A stretch of DNA of 64,000 bases from Microdochium bolleyi (lineage: Eukaryota; Ascomycota; Sordariomycetes; Xylariales; Microdochiaceae), in assembly GCA_001566295.1 (NCBI GenBank), contig KQ964277.1:62001-126000 (forward strand), in the 5' to 3' direction. The notes beneath the pieces were generated by a model. That model did no database searches. It was not told the origin of the DNA and saw nothing but the letters and a program-made list of their open reading frames with translations. The position numbers and the translations under genes were made by a program. Positions 11,801 to 23,134 of the stretch are shown in pieces (the stretch's first letter is position 1; every line of letters begins with the position of its first letter).

Positions 11801-12386
11801 ACACCTGCGCAATTATTTAGTACATTCTCAATCCGTTGAGAAAGACATTTAAGCATGCATCGCTTACCCTTTGTATGATGAGCCCACCAAAGCAATGCCC
11901 TATGAGGAGTAGAGGGCGATCTGCGCAATCCTCGCGCTCTTCCACCAGAGCTTGAAGCAACCCCCCAGCCGCACTGCCAATTGACTGCCGAAGAGCGCTC
12001 TCGCCCAGCCAGTTCGAACGGTAGTTGAAGACCATGATTCTGGCTGTTGGCACTGCATGTGGGAGCATGGTCTCGTCCGTGAGCCAGTTCGCGCCATCTC
12101 CTTTGTAGTTCCAAGTCCGCGAAGGTACAGCTCCGATTCCGTGGACAGCAACAATGCTGAGGGGCCATGTCGGCCAGACGTTAGAATCGACATTGTGAGA
12201 TAGTGTGCAGAGCTGGAGTTCAACGTACTCGATATCTGGCTCTGCATCCATGGGACTTCTGACTATGTGCAGGCCAAGCTCTTCCGGGTCCATCTCGTAG
12301 CCATCGTTTCTCTTGGCCTTCGCACGAATATCGGCCAGAATTTCAGCATTTGGGGCTAGATCTTTTGGTATTGTGGACGAAGCCAT
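8856..12386 (-). CDS. NLR-like STAND protein: alpha/beta-hydrolase, P-loop NTPase, TPR repeats
   Basis: Exons are 12386..11868, 11804..11469, 11401..11197, 11142..10977 and 10902..8856, giving about 1090 aa. The 54-nt intron 11196..11143 is a multiple of three and could be retained (1108 aa). Residues about 75-285 are an alpha/beta-hydrolase domain with an oxyanion-type VHGIG near 81 and a nucleophile elbow GHCFGG at 163-168, where Cys replaces the usual Ser. A P-loop GECGSGKT follows at about 404-411, then a Walker B strand VWLLVLDGLD and an SRILVTTRD motif, as in NB-ARC domains. The C-terminus carries tandem tetratricopeptide repeats with LGHDHADTL and LGPNHRDTV signatures. Such proteins act in fungal non-self recognition: the repeats sense a ligand, the NTPase oligomerises and the N-terminal domain is the effector. 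An intron splits the P-loop glycine codon before the catalytic Lys. Specific ligand and partner are unknown. Confidence 0.88.
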
Positions 12387-13776
12387 TTCGATCGAGGTGA
12401 ATGCGGAGTCCAAGACCTCGGAAGATGCCTGCGATCGTTACGGAGGGAAGGACAAGAGCCGTTTGATACACGAAAGCGCAAAGTAAAGCTGCAGGTTGTG
12501 TGTTGGTCAATTAGTGTCTCATGAAGGAAGTGTGTGGTGACTATAGTCCTTTCTGATAGAGAGCCGGGTCTAAGTTTTGCTACGTGAACGACCCGAGCGA
12601 AAAGTACTTGAGACGGAGGATGATGCACACCCGAAAAACTTATTGCTAGCCCTGAGGGGCCCTTGGTTAGACCCTTCCCGGCGAGTGTGCACCTTTCTGC
12701 GCCCGTAAGCACAAGGGCTGAAGCGAGCCTCAATACTCGTGTGGCGGTGGTACACGACCTGCATTTGCTCCGGATCCCAGAGTATGTGCGGAAGGATCGT
12801 ACCAAATGCCTCGGAAGCGGGAATCAAGACTTCGTGCTGGACATTTCTGCTCTGCGTGGAGCCTCGCTGGGCTACTGTACCCAGCAAACAACCTGTTCGC
12901 GACTCCATAATCGCGTGGCCCCCGCGCGAGGTGTGTAGATAGGAGCGTCGGCTGCAGCCCCCAATTTGGCGTCATACTCGGCCCGAGCCAAGAAAGAGAG
13001 ACATGGTGGTCAGATGCAGCCTGCGATTGAGACCGGGTGCATGCTTGGAGTAGGGTACGTCTCCCGATTGCGCAGCATCAACAAGGGAACGACGAGAAAA
13101 AGAATAGCTTTGTCATTACACAAGGCCTGTCCTCTTCACACCCGTCAAGCTGGCCACCCTCCTTTCTGAGCCGGTAATGGATCTAGAATAGCCAGCCGCA
13201 CACTTCGCTGTGGAAACTGAGGCTGAGGCCTGCATATTGTCTGTTACGGTGCATCATCAATGGGGGCCACGGCGGCTCGTGTTCGTGGTGGACGAGCCAG
13301 CGGCGCTTCGCCAGCCTGATGGGCTTGGCAGCGTCCATGCAGAGCAGCTGCTGAGGCATGTGATCGTGCTATCCCGCGCTCGGCTCTTGTATGACCGAAT
13401 GATCCGGGATGCCACGCCAGCGATTTTCCAGCAACTTGCTTCATCTAGGCGCGATGTCTAATCTACCACGCTTGCTACTAAGAAACACAAACGGCAACGT
13501 CACATTTTCCTACGTGGCGCGGATTGGAGTAACGAATGCTAGGTGTGCTGGATCTTTGTCCTTTGACATGGGGTTTCCCTTCTCGCTCGATCGAAAAGCT
13601 CTGAGGCTGGTATACGTGTCACTTAGCTACAACGATTGTTTGTTCCACGGATTCTTTGCAAACTATGGGCATTAGATTTAGGATTGGAATGTTAGAATGC
13701 GCCTACAACAATATCGCGTCCTCAGTAATGCATTCGATACTTCGGTGAAGAATACCACGCACCGGGTTTTGGTCAA
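12387..13776. other. Intergenic upstream of NLR-like gene
   Basis: About 1.4 kb between two large minus-strand genes. Short open frames around 12570-12910 and 13210-13460 have no recognisable domain or splice structure. The region near 12387-12600 is presumably the promoter and leader of the NLR-like gene. An intron acceptor-like ATCGCAG lies just upstream of its ATG. Confidence 0.5.
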
Positions 13777-16700
13777 TCATCGTGCGGCTCGTCTCTGTAG
13801 TACTCTCTGCTTCTTTGCTTCCTCCATGGCAATCTTCTGCTGCTCTTTCTCATACTCTCTCCGCATATAGTCATGATGTTCCATCTCCAGCTTCTGCTGC
13901 CTCATCTTGTCATCCCGCTGGCGCTTCTCGACTTCCAGTGCTGCTTTGTGCTGAGTGCGCTCATACTCTCGACGCATTTGATCCTGGTGCTCCAGCTCGA
14001 GCTTCCGCTGCTTCGCAGCCTCGTCCTGGCGGCGCTTTTCTTCTCTCGCGATAGCGACCGGAAGACCTCCTGCGTTTGGTGGCTGCGGCGCTCCGAGCTC
14101 GGCGTAAAATCGGTCCGGACAGTTCATCCGACGGAGCAACTTGTCAATTTCGACGTATGTGGCTGTCGAAGTGGTGGAGCCTGTTTGATGCTGGGCAAGG
14201 AACATTGTTCTGAGGTACACTGTTGGAGATTTGTAGTACTTGGTGCCTGTTGCAGCGTCTGTCTGACAATACACGTTATCCTCGTGCTCGAGGAGTTGCC
14301 ACATATTTGTGGACTCCAGGAGTGCTTTGACAAGTGGGAGGGGAGTCTTGTTGTGAAAGGCTAGGAAGAGTGGATTCATCGATTCCCACTGGGCCAAGAG
14401 ATTGATCTTGGTGCCCCGGAACAACGCTGTAATTGTCATTGCGAGCTGATCCTCGTTGGCGGGACTGCATTCACCGCACAGCGCAAGCTCCTGGATAGCG
14501 GTGCGCCCCTGGTATTCTGGCCTGGGATTTGGAAAATTGACGTCGTGGCCCGCCTTCACAAGAGCCTCGACTGTAGCACTGTGTAGTCTGCGGGCTGCTA
14601 CACCGAGGCTTCCATCGTTGACTTTGTATTTCGACTTGAGTAGCAAGTGAACAACTGCTGTGTGTCCCTGGCTCGAGGCGTAGTACAATGCGCTGCAGCC
14701 GAAGGCGTCACTGCTGGACGAGTGGGCCCCGGCTTGCAACAAAGCTTTGACGATTTCGGAGCGACCAAAATCCGCGGCCACTTGCAGTGCTGATATTCTG
14801 GTGCCAGGTGTCGTGAAATTGACATCAGCTGAACACGGGAAAGTTAGCAGACGGATCTGTGCTGCCTTTGGGTGGGGGTTGACTTACCACGTGCACTTAT
14901 GAGAAACTTGATCACCTCATCAGAAACTATGCTGGGCCCATTCTGTGACAACAGTGCCCAGAGCAGCGGAGTGACTCTTGTGATCTTGTCGTGAAGTTGG
15001 TACTCGAAGGTTTCATTGACGGAGCAACCCATTTTGACAAGTTTGCCCATGAGCTTGACACTTTTGCGATGTACCGCCATGCCGTCGACCAAGTATGGCA
15101 GCCAGTCGGAGAATGTGCTCTTTGCATCCAGTTGCAGATTGACGCCCTCGACCCGTGCCAGGAGATCTATCATCTCAAGAACGATAGTCTCATGTACAGG
15201 GGCAGTTATGGCGCTTCTAAATGCGTGTGCCACCGTCTCGGAGTTCGGGCGCTTTTGGAGCAGTCTTTTGAGTAAGGCGACATGACCACCAGTGGCAGCA
15301 AATCGAAGAGCTTGGCCAGCCTGGAAGTTGACATCAGCCTTGCCAACAAGCAAGAGTGTTTCGAGCAAGGCTTTAGGAGCAGGGGTCTTTTGCTGTGGTG
15401 ACGGCCATGAGTGCGCAAGTTTGACCAGGGCGTGATGCACACCCTGGCTGCTCACGGCACCCCAGTCAAGCAAAGAGTGAAGTAGCCATAGGCAATTATG
15501 GCTGGCAGAGCACCATGCTGACGACGCCTCTACCAGGCACTGCAGCGCCATAGCTGGCGCTGCTTGGCTGACACAGTCCGAGAGTAGCAAGGTAGCATCT
15601 CGGTCGCATGCTAAGACGGCCTCGCAGAATGCGTCGTCCAATGTTGGGCCCTGGGCTCCCGACTCAAGGATGAAGTGGACCACCTCAAGGCCCTCTGGGG
15701 TCATCCAGCGCTTGTTCGCAAAAGCTCCTTCGGCTCCTGCTTGTATTGTAGCAGCTGTGGGCGGTTGCGTGGGCATAATCGCCAGAAAGTGTCGCAAGAT
15801 ATCTATGCGCATTGACTGTGCGGCAGCCCGTATGCCTGCTTCGAGGAAAGCCTCAAGATCGGATGGCACATCGTGGGGTGCAGTAGCTAAGAGTATACAT
15901 ACAAGCTCCTTGCAGACCTCATTGCTCTGCACTGCGAGCGCTGATACCACAGCTGCGCACAAAGTTGAGATCGCTGGCCGTGCGCCGACCATCAACTGAA
16001 CCATCGAGAGCCACCCGTGCGATACCGCGGTCACCAAGGCGACTCCGTTCTGATGGTTGACATCGGCTTGGCCCTGGCTCAGAAGCAGCTGGACCACGTG
16101 TTCTCGCTTTTTGTCTGTATGAGAGAGCTTCCACCGACAAGGCAACACTCCTACGCTTTGTAGGAGGACCTCATTGACGACGTGACCTCGCACACCAGAG
16201 ACCAGCAGCTGCTCTATGATTTTGCAGGCAGTGTTGACGTCCGTAAGGTTCGAGGTCTCGGTAAAGGCTGCCTGGAGACTGTGAGCTGCTGGGCGGCACC
16301 GTAGCAATAGCTCGAGTAGACGAATATTGCCGCTACGGACTGCTAGCACGATCGAGGTCTCATCGGCAGTCTCGAAGGCTATGCCATGATGGAGCAAGAT
16401 GTCCACTGCAGAAGTGTTACCCTCTCTTGCTGCCTGGCGGAGGATATTCTTCATTACAGGCCCACGAGCTCCAGCGGCAATGCACGTCCTCAGAGCCCCT
16501 AATTTGTTGGCAGAATAAGCCGAACCAGCAAGATTCTCCAACAGTGCTGTCTGGCCAATGAACTGAGGACTTTTTAGCACGCAGAGCGCGAGCCTCTCGT
16601 CCTTTTGTTCCAGTGCAGCTCTTGCAGCGGCTGAGTCGCAGAAGAAAACACTGGCGCCCTTGTTCAATAACGTTAAGACCTTCTGTTCATCTCCAAGCTC

Positions 16701-17345
16701 AACAGCTCTTATCAGACCTGAGTCTCGACAGGATTGACAAGCTCCTCTGTTGTCCCGTAGTAGTAAGCTGGTGATCTCGTGCGGCGCCTGATTGATAACT
16801 TCCAAAAACTCCTTACACATGCTCGAGGCATCAGCTCCCCTCATGAGCAGAGGAAGAATCTTGTTTGGGTCGTGTAGTTGGATAGCCGTGCGTAGTGCGC
16901 CCTGGAGGGCAGGTTGGTCGGCGGAGGGTAGCAATAGGAGCAGGATGTCGACGGAGCAGTTTCGCACCGCATTCGCGAGGAGATCACTGCGCAAATCTGT
17001 CTGGTCTTTGCCACGGATCTGTTTCCAGAAGTTGTTGCTCCTACGACGGGAATAGCAGACTTCGGCGCCATAGTCGAGAAGAGCCTGGACTAATCCAGTC
17101 GTGGCATCGGGGATGCGTCCAAGGGCGACCTCCTTGAGTGTGTCGGTAGCCTCCTTGTACGTGTATTCGCCTGAGACTGGTCTCCCGTGGAGTTCGAGGG
17201 ATGTCGCATCCATGAGTTGAGACGCTCGCTGATAATTGGCCGCTGAAGGTTGTACGGGACTGATCACATGACGAGCAGTCTTTAAGGAGTCGGAGTCAAA
17301 GCTCGACAAGGAGGTAATTGTTGGTTTTGGTGATATTGTTGACAT
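13777..17345 (-). CDS. Large ankyrin-repeat protein with C-terminal coiled coil, 1169 aa
   Basis: There are two exons, 17345..14888 and 14828..13777. A 59-nt intron (GTAAGT donor, TTCAG acceptor) joins them in phase. The protein is a chain of ankyrin-type repeats through most of residues 70-950. These units have the form of a helix pair with an LL-x-x-GA/GAD turn, ending with canonical repeats (DVNF...ALQVAADFG, then ALYYASSQG). The last 90 residues form a very charged coiled coil made of two near-identical units. Each unit carries KLE(L/M)EH, then MRREYE, then a Gln/Lys stretch. No signal peptide, enzyme motif or membrane segment is visible. Ankyrin arrays bind proteins; in fungi, arrays this long often lie in NLR or incompatibility proteins. 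Here no NTPase or effector domain precedes the repeats, so it may work with a partner such as the neighbouring NLR-like protein. That link is inference from position. Confidence 0.85.
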
Positions 17346-18260
17346 GCTTGGGGAATGTGCTCACCCTTGATAATCGGGGTTATGGTCGAGTATCAGGACA
17401 CAGGAGGCAGCAACGAAGACACCTAGGAGGAGTGCGAGACGGGACTGGCGAAACCCTTTGTCATTCATGGAGTTGTAGCTGTTATTTTCTTGTTCAACAC
17501 ATGCCGCGATTGTCCAGGCTTCTCATGGGAGCCTGCTGCGCAGGCTTAGCGGTCAGGGGCAGCGGGTGCGGTAGCCGCGTATACGTGTATCCTATCTATT
17601 CTAGGATTGGAGTATCCTGTGAAACCATGTCCATTCCCGTGGCCAACTTCATCTGCGTCAAACTTGCCTAAGCAGGACTGAAGGTCGTTCAGCCTACCTC
17701 GGCGCCGGTCACCACCTGCATGAGCGCAGTCACGAGCTGCAGATGCAAGGATTCAGCCCGAGTGAGCCCCAGGGCATTGCTAGATGCACCCTCCCAGGAG
17801 TTCCCACTTATAACCCAACACAGCCTTGCAACGCTTGGCAAAGCCTTTCGTAGGCAGAATGGGTGGTCAGCATTGGGGGCTTGATCCTCAACATCAACGA
17901 CAAGCCAGTATGTGACTCCCGCAAGCGGCTATGAGCAGAAAATAGGTCCGCGGCGCTTAATGACCTTGTTACATAATCAGGAGTTGGTAGAAGAATCGCG
18001 TACATCGGCTAGAGCCCATGCCTCGACCAGGCACCAGGCGCCGTTATAATTACTCGTTTTGAGGCTGGCTGAGCTCGGTTCAAGGCAAACAAACCACCAC
18101 TCTGTTTCCGTCACAGGTCGCCTTGCATATATCTCACAAGTCGATCAAGGGAAGGAAACATCTTAGCCCACACACGGCCGAATCATCTTTTTTATCCAAC
18201 TTGGCCAAGTCTTTTTCGCTAGCATTCCCACGCTGCGGCAACAACACAACAACTGTTGCA
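17346..18260. other. Divergent intergenic region
   Basis: This 0.9-kb stretch lies between the minus-strand ankyrin gene and the plus-strand disordered-protein gene and should hold both promoters. A CTTATAAC sequence near 17806-17815 is a possible TATA box, though far from either start. The frame of the downstream gene is open from 18123. Confidence 0.5.
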
Positions 18261-21200
18261 ATGACTCTACAACATGAAAGCGTGCCAGGGTCAGCAGAAT
18301 CTGTCCTTGCCAAGTTGAGTACCAGAACTCTCAGATGCGGTCATTTTCCAGGGCATACGGCACATGCCAGTGCTGAGTACCCGAGCCGCCTGGGCTTTTT
18401 CCACAACTCCGCGGACGATACTAGAATCGGCTTCCTGGACACGCAGCGGGTCTGCAGTCCTTGTCTGAAGATCCTCGTACCGGACGGGTACAACTTCTGG
18501 GCTACGTCGACGAATCTCACGGACCAGGCAATGGAAACTGTTCAGTCAACCCAAGTTCATCCGTCCGACGAGAACTACTATCCTTTCATCTTCGGTATCG
18601 GCACAGGAGGGTCCAGAGCGTCTCAACATCATGGCGGATCGAACCGCCACATTCAAGATGTCAAAACCCCGGCCAGGCTCCCGATCCCCAGACAACCCGG
18701 AGCCAAAGAGGCCTGGAGTTGGCTTGTTTCTCAACACAGACCATTCTACATAGATGCCCTGCATCTCGTTCATGGGTGGAGTCCATACGCACAACAAGCT
18801 GCAGCGTTGGACTCCGAGATTGCAAAGACCCATGGTACGGCCTACAAGCGAACTCCCACCACCTTGCCCGGCACGAAGCCCTCACCTCTGGGATCCGGAG
18901 CCGTCCATGAGCCAGTTGTTCACGGCTTTGACGCAGGGCCGTCAACACGTAATGATGTCGCATCTGGGCCACAATTGCCACAACAACGCACGGAACGTAC
19001 AGACGTTCCCCGTTGCTTTCAGATCCCAGACTGCGCGCAGATGGCAACTCCTTTGCAGGGCCATGCACTTCGCCATGGATCAAGCCCCATACCACGGCTA
19101 GTTCAGCGTTCACAAGGCTTGGCAGATCCAAGATCAGGCAAGGACGCACGCCCACGCAGCGCAGATAGAGCCAGGTGTGCCGAAGGCGGTGTGCGCAAAA
19201 AGCTATCTGCTGCCGAGTCTGCACACTCTCTGACAGTGGCATCTGAGGACGCAAGCTGCGGAAACAGGGATCCTCGGCCGGCGGATGGGCTAGCAACACG
19301 GCACATCATTCCAAGGAAGCCCGTCAAGCAACATAGACAAGAGACGGAGCTCGCAGAGCTGGTTGCGGTAGACTGCTCAAGCTCCATAAAGACCAGCGAT
19401 TCTTTTGGGACGACCAGAAGATTGGAAAACACTAGCGGTGTCCAGACCAACGCTGGTGATGGACGACAGCGCGCAGAGAGATCCTTTTCAGACTCGGCAG
19501 GACCTGTGTCAGAAGTATCCAAGGCTGCCCCGCCAGATGCTCTCGTGACGCCGCACACTGTTATCCCCGGTAGCGAACTTGCGAAAACCCCGTCTCGTAC
19601 TACTGCGGTTCCAGAGGTCCAGTCAAGCCAGTCCTCTATCAGCCAAACACGGCTCATCAAGAACTGGTGCCGCTACTCAATCGTACCAGTCCATGGCCCA
19701 GTAGCTGGGCCTCGTGCAGTTGAGACTCATTTCGTTTCCAAAAGTTCAGTTCCTGGGCTGCCCCCCTCTCCTGGACATCGCCATAGCTCTCTCGACTCGA
19801 CTCCAGATCCTGCACGGTCTCAAATCGACGGCACCTACGCGATTACACAAGCTGAAAAGCTCATAAAGTCCATACTCAAAACCGAGCGCATGCGAGACGC
19901 GCCACTCCGGCCCAGCTCCAAGGCTGGCAGCTCATCAATTGGCAAAATTCGGGACAGATCGAGTGGCTCCATAGGAGCAGTTCAAAGCCCAACCGGGAAC
20001 AGAAGCCAGGCCAACGGCAAGCCCGCCGAGTATCAGACTGCTGCTCCTCGTTCGCTCAATGTTCCAGCAACGAAAGATGCAATCCGGGAAGTCATGTTTA
20101 TGCCAACTCACCACGCCAACGAAGTGAAGACTACTTCTGCACACCTTGGAACTCGACTGTCCACAAACTTTAAACGTCCTCTAGAACCCGTTGCCGCGCT
20201 GAGTGCGACCCACGTAAAGACCACTTTACCCCTAAACCCAGGCGTCACCGACAAGACCGGCTCCATGCTCAAATCGCTTGACAAGGATGTTTCAACCTCC
20301 CCCAACGAGCATAGAACACGGGCACCTGCAGTCAGCGCTACTGCGAAGTCGTCCTTCAATGTGCAACTACAGCCCAGATTACCGGTCGGACCACGCAACC
20401 TTGCGAGCACCCACCCCGGGGAAGCTGACAACGCACAGCAGACGCGGTCGTCCCCGAATCAGAAACTGCCCGGGGTCAACAGCAAGTCGGCTAAGGCAGC
20501 CAGCGAGACGCAATCCAAGCCCGCCTCTGCCGGGACCAAGTCCGCTCCAAAAGAAGTTGAGAAGAAGGCAGCACGCTCTTCCATGCAACCAAGGCCTGGC
20601 CCTCACCTTACGGCCACCCGATCTGGTAGTCCTATGAGTAACCATTCAGGCGGACGGCAAGGTAGGGAAGCCAGGAGACCCGGGCACGACGCCATGATGC
20701 CACTCAACAACCACAACCAGCGGCTAGAGAAAACGATGCACACAATATCTTATGCAAGCAATAACAGCTATTTCCGCGATGTCCAGCACGGCAGTCGGAC
20801 AGAGAGCAACACCAAAATCGCGATTGAGACGTCGACACAGGCTCAACCGGGATCACCCGCAGACCATATCTTAGTGCCCTTGAACACTGGGGACCAGTTA
20901 CTGTCCAACGACGTGGCGACTGAGGACACAATGTCCCCAGGGGCGCCAGAACATTGCGAGGACCAAGCAGAAACTGAACCTCTATCGGTGCACACCAGCA
21001 TTGGTCTTCAGACCCCTGGAAACGCGGAGACTTCCATGCTGAACACCGCTCAGAACCCTGGCCAGGACCCGCCCCAGGATCCGCTCCAGAGTCCGCCCCA
21101 GCATCTTGCTCAGAACCCAGGCCACGCATCCGGATACATCTCCGACACTGCGCAAGCCAATGCAAGACCTCCAGAACCATTCCAACAAGCTACCGCACAG

Positions 21201-22610
21201 GGTGAAATCAACTCTAACCATGACGAAAGCGCCCTCCAAACCTACAACCAGTCTCAGCACCACTCCCAAAATACCAATCATCCGCAACAATTCAGCGTCC
21301 GTCAAGAGGAGCCTGGGACTTCGTCCGCGCCAGCGAAGAAGAGTTCCAGGACAGACAATTTGCTTGCACTTGGCGCAGGCATGGTCGCAGGTGCTGCGAT
21401 AGGCGCGGCTGGCTATGCCGCCTACAAGAAGCTGCAGGGAGACGGAGAGGGGCGTGTCCAGGACGCGAGGGACTCCGACAATGATTCTGTTCTATCCTGG
21501 GTATCATCCATTTCGTCACGTTCCCACTCTTCTGAGCCAAATAGCGTCGCCGGGCAAGGAGATCAAATGGAGCTCGACTATGAACAAGGTACTGATGCAC
21601 AAACCAAGAGTGAGGGTTTCTATGAAGACCAATTCACGTCGTGGGATCAGTACAACGAGTACCAAGTTTTCCCGGAGGAGGTGGGGAGCCGCAGCTATGG
21701 CGGCCCAGACGACGAGTCTTGGACCTCTGACCTACCAAGTGACGCCGGCAGCAAGCGCGGCATATCACCTGCCGCATCTTTATACGACGAGAACGAATAC
21801 TGGCGAAACTCCGATCCGCAAGACCCCGACGTGAAGGAAGTCATGTCTGGAAGTGCACAGCACTCGCCAATATCTCTTTCAGATTATTCCGCTCACGGCT
21901 TGCAGTCTCCAGGGATTGTCCAGCCCTTTGACTGGGAGACCAACAGTGATCAAAACGGAGACCACGGCGACCCGCATAGGAGCGTGCCCCCAGGTTCTGG
22001 TGAAGATCATGATGTAAGCGACTGGGGCCAAGGGGATGGGTCTGTTGACGGGTCTGTTCACGGTTATGACCGTGAATATCCAGATTATGACCCAGAATAC
22101 TTGCACAGTCAATTCGGAGACGAACTGGGCAGTGATGCGGACAGCGCTGCGGGCGCACTTTCAGAGGTCGAGCCTTCTGAAAATGGCTCAGCACTCAGTG
22201 GCGATGAAGACGATTTAATGAGTCAGAGAGATTTCAGCCATGCCTACGAGAGTGACGACAATCCCGGGGACGAGGACGGCTCTTACTCTCCGGGATATGA
22301 TAGCGATGCCCAGAGCGATGGCTTTGCTGGCTACGGAAGTCAACGCGACGAATATGGCGCAGGAGACAACATTGATGACGATGATGATAGTGGTGAAGGT
22401 GAGCAAGCATATGAGAGCGGTGGCGATGACGGCGGGGACGGAAACGACGAGTCTCAGGGAGAGGCCTATGGATATGATGGCGCGCAGGATAATCCTGAGG
22501 GGGCAGAGGACTCTGGTGAGGATGAGCAGATTGACGGACCCGACTATGAAGGTAATGACTATGGAGACGCGGACTACGGAGATGACGATGACGGCTTCTA
22601 CGAGGAGTAG
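18261..22610 (+). CDS. Very large disordered protein with Gly/Ala zipper and acidic tail, 1449 aa
   Basis: One uninterrupted exon. The N-terminal 100 residues are the only compact-looking part, with a Cys-Gly-His element and a Cys-x-x-Cys pair (VCSPCLK) that could bind zinc. The next 900 or so residues are Ser, Pro, Thr and Lys rich and look disordered. Near residue 1033 comes a 20-residue Gly/Ala-rich apolar segment (ALGAGMVAGAAIGAAGYAAY) like a glycine-zipper membrane or assembly helix. The last 250 residues are dominated by Asp, Glu, Gly, Ser and Tyr. The ATG at 18261 begins the compact region; the frame is open from 18123, so the protein could be 46 residues longer. I do not recognise a family. 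The Gly/Ala segment with long acidic tail suggests a membrane-linked or phase-separating scaffold, but this is inference. Confidence 0.7.
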   Translation: MTLQHESVPGSAESVLAKLSTRTLRCGHFPGHTAHASAEYPSRLGFFHNSADDTRIGFLDTQRVCSPCLKILVPDGYNFWATSTNLTDQAMETVQSTQVHPSDENYYPFIFGIGTGGSRASQHHGGSNRHIQDVKTPARLPIPRQPGAKEAWSWLVSQHRPFYIDALHLVHGWSPYAQQAAALDSEIAKTHGTAYKRTPTTLPGTKPSPLGSGAVHEPVVHGFDAGPSTRNDVASGPQLPQQRTERTDVPRCFQIPDCAQMATPLQGHALRHGSSPIPRLVQRSQGLADPRSGKDARPRSADRARCAEGGVRKKLSAAESAHSLTVASEDASCGNRDPRPADGLATRHIIPRKPVKQHRQETELAELVAVDCSSSIKTSDSFGTTRRLENTSGVQTNAGDGRQRAERSFSDSAGPVSEVSKAAPPDALVTPHTVIPGSELAKTPSRTTAVPEVQSSQSSISQTRLIKNWCRYSIVPVHGPVAGPRAVETHFVSKSSVPGLPPSPGHRHSSLDSTPDPARSQIDGTYAITQAEKLIKSILKTERMRDAPLRPSSKAGSSSIGKIRDRSSGSIGAVQSPTGNRSQANGKPAEYQTAAPRSLNVPATKDAIREVMFMPTHHANEVKTTSAHLGTRLSTNFKRPLEPVAALSATHVKTTLPLNPGVTDKTGSMLKSLDKDVSTSPNEHRTRAPAVSATAKSSFNVQLQPRLPVGPRNLASTHPGEADNAQQTRSSPNQKLPGVNSKSAKAASETQSKPASAGTKSAPKEVEKKAARSSMQPRPGPHLTATRSGSPMSNHSGGRQGREARRPGHDAMMPLNNHNQRLEKTMHTISYASNNSYFRDVQHGSRTESNTKIAIETSTQAQPGSPADHILVPLNTGDQLLSNDVATEDTMSPGAPEHCEDQAETEPLSVHTSIGLQTPGNAETSMLNTAQNPGQDPPQDPLQSPPQHLAQNPGHASGYISDTAQANARPPEPFQQATAQGEINSNHDESALQTYNQSQHHSQNTNHPQQFSVRQEEPGTSSAPAKKSSRTDNLLALGAGMVAGAAIGAAGYAAYKKLQGDGEGRVQDARDSDNDSVLSWVSSISSRSHSSEPNSVAGQGDQMELDYEQGTDAQTKSEGFYEDQFTSWDQYNEYQVFPEEVGSRSYGGPDDESWTSDLPSDAGSKRGISPAASLYDENEYWRNSDPQDPDVKEVMSGSAQHSPISLSDYSAHGLQSPGIVQPFDWETNSDQNGDHGDPHRSVPPGSGEDHDVSDWGQGDGSVDGSVHGYDREYPDYDPEYLHSQFGDELGSDADSAAGALSEVEPSENGSALSGDEDDLMSQRDFSHAYESDDNPGDEDGSYSPGYDSDAQSDGFAGYGSQRDEYGAGDNIDDDDDSGEGEQAYESGGDDGGDGNDESQGEAYGYDGAQDNPEGAEDSGEDEQIDGPDYEGNDYGDADYGDDDDGFYEE

Positions 22611-23134
22611 ATTCTTTTGGCCTAGAAGCCTCAGCATAATCGATCACATGATAGTTGCGTTTGTGGAGGACTTCAATTGGACACGCAATCTGTGACACTA
22701 ATTCGCTCTTTTCTCTTTCTTTATCGGTCGGATTCATTCGCGTTTCGAAGCCGCTGCCCTGCAAGTTGAGGTAAATGTTCCGTTGCATTCAGATCTGATG
22801 TACCTCAGACAAGGGCACCGAGCTATCTGGCAACTGTGATTCGCCCGCGCCTTCATGCAGGAGATCATTTTTGCAAGCATTGCCACATTCACAGCTGCAT
22901 GCATATCGTAGTGTCACCGACGCCCGGCTGCGCCGACCCGCGTCAGGCTCTCACGAGGCGCAGTACACGCATATGAAGCGCAGCAGCCAATAGATCAAGC
23001 TTGTATGAATGCATGTCAGCTCAAAAGCACAATCTCTCTCGTTGTTCACCCTTTGATTGTCTTGCCAGAAAGCACCACTTCTCCTTACGCGTCGCAATTG
23101 TGAAACTACCATCTCGAGAACAGAACGTGGTTTT
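22611..23134. other. Intergenic between two plus-strand genes
   Basis: About 520 bases with no supported gene. It should hold the terminator of the disordered-protein gene and the promoter of the two-TM gene. Confidence 0.5.
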
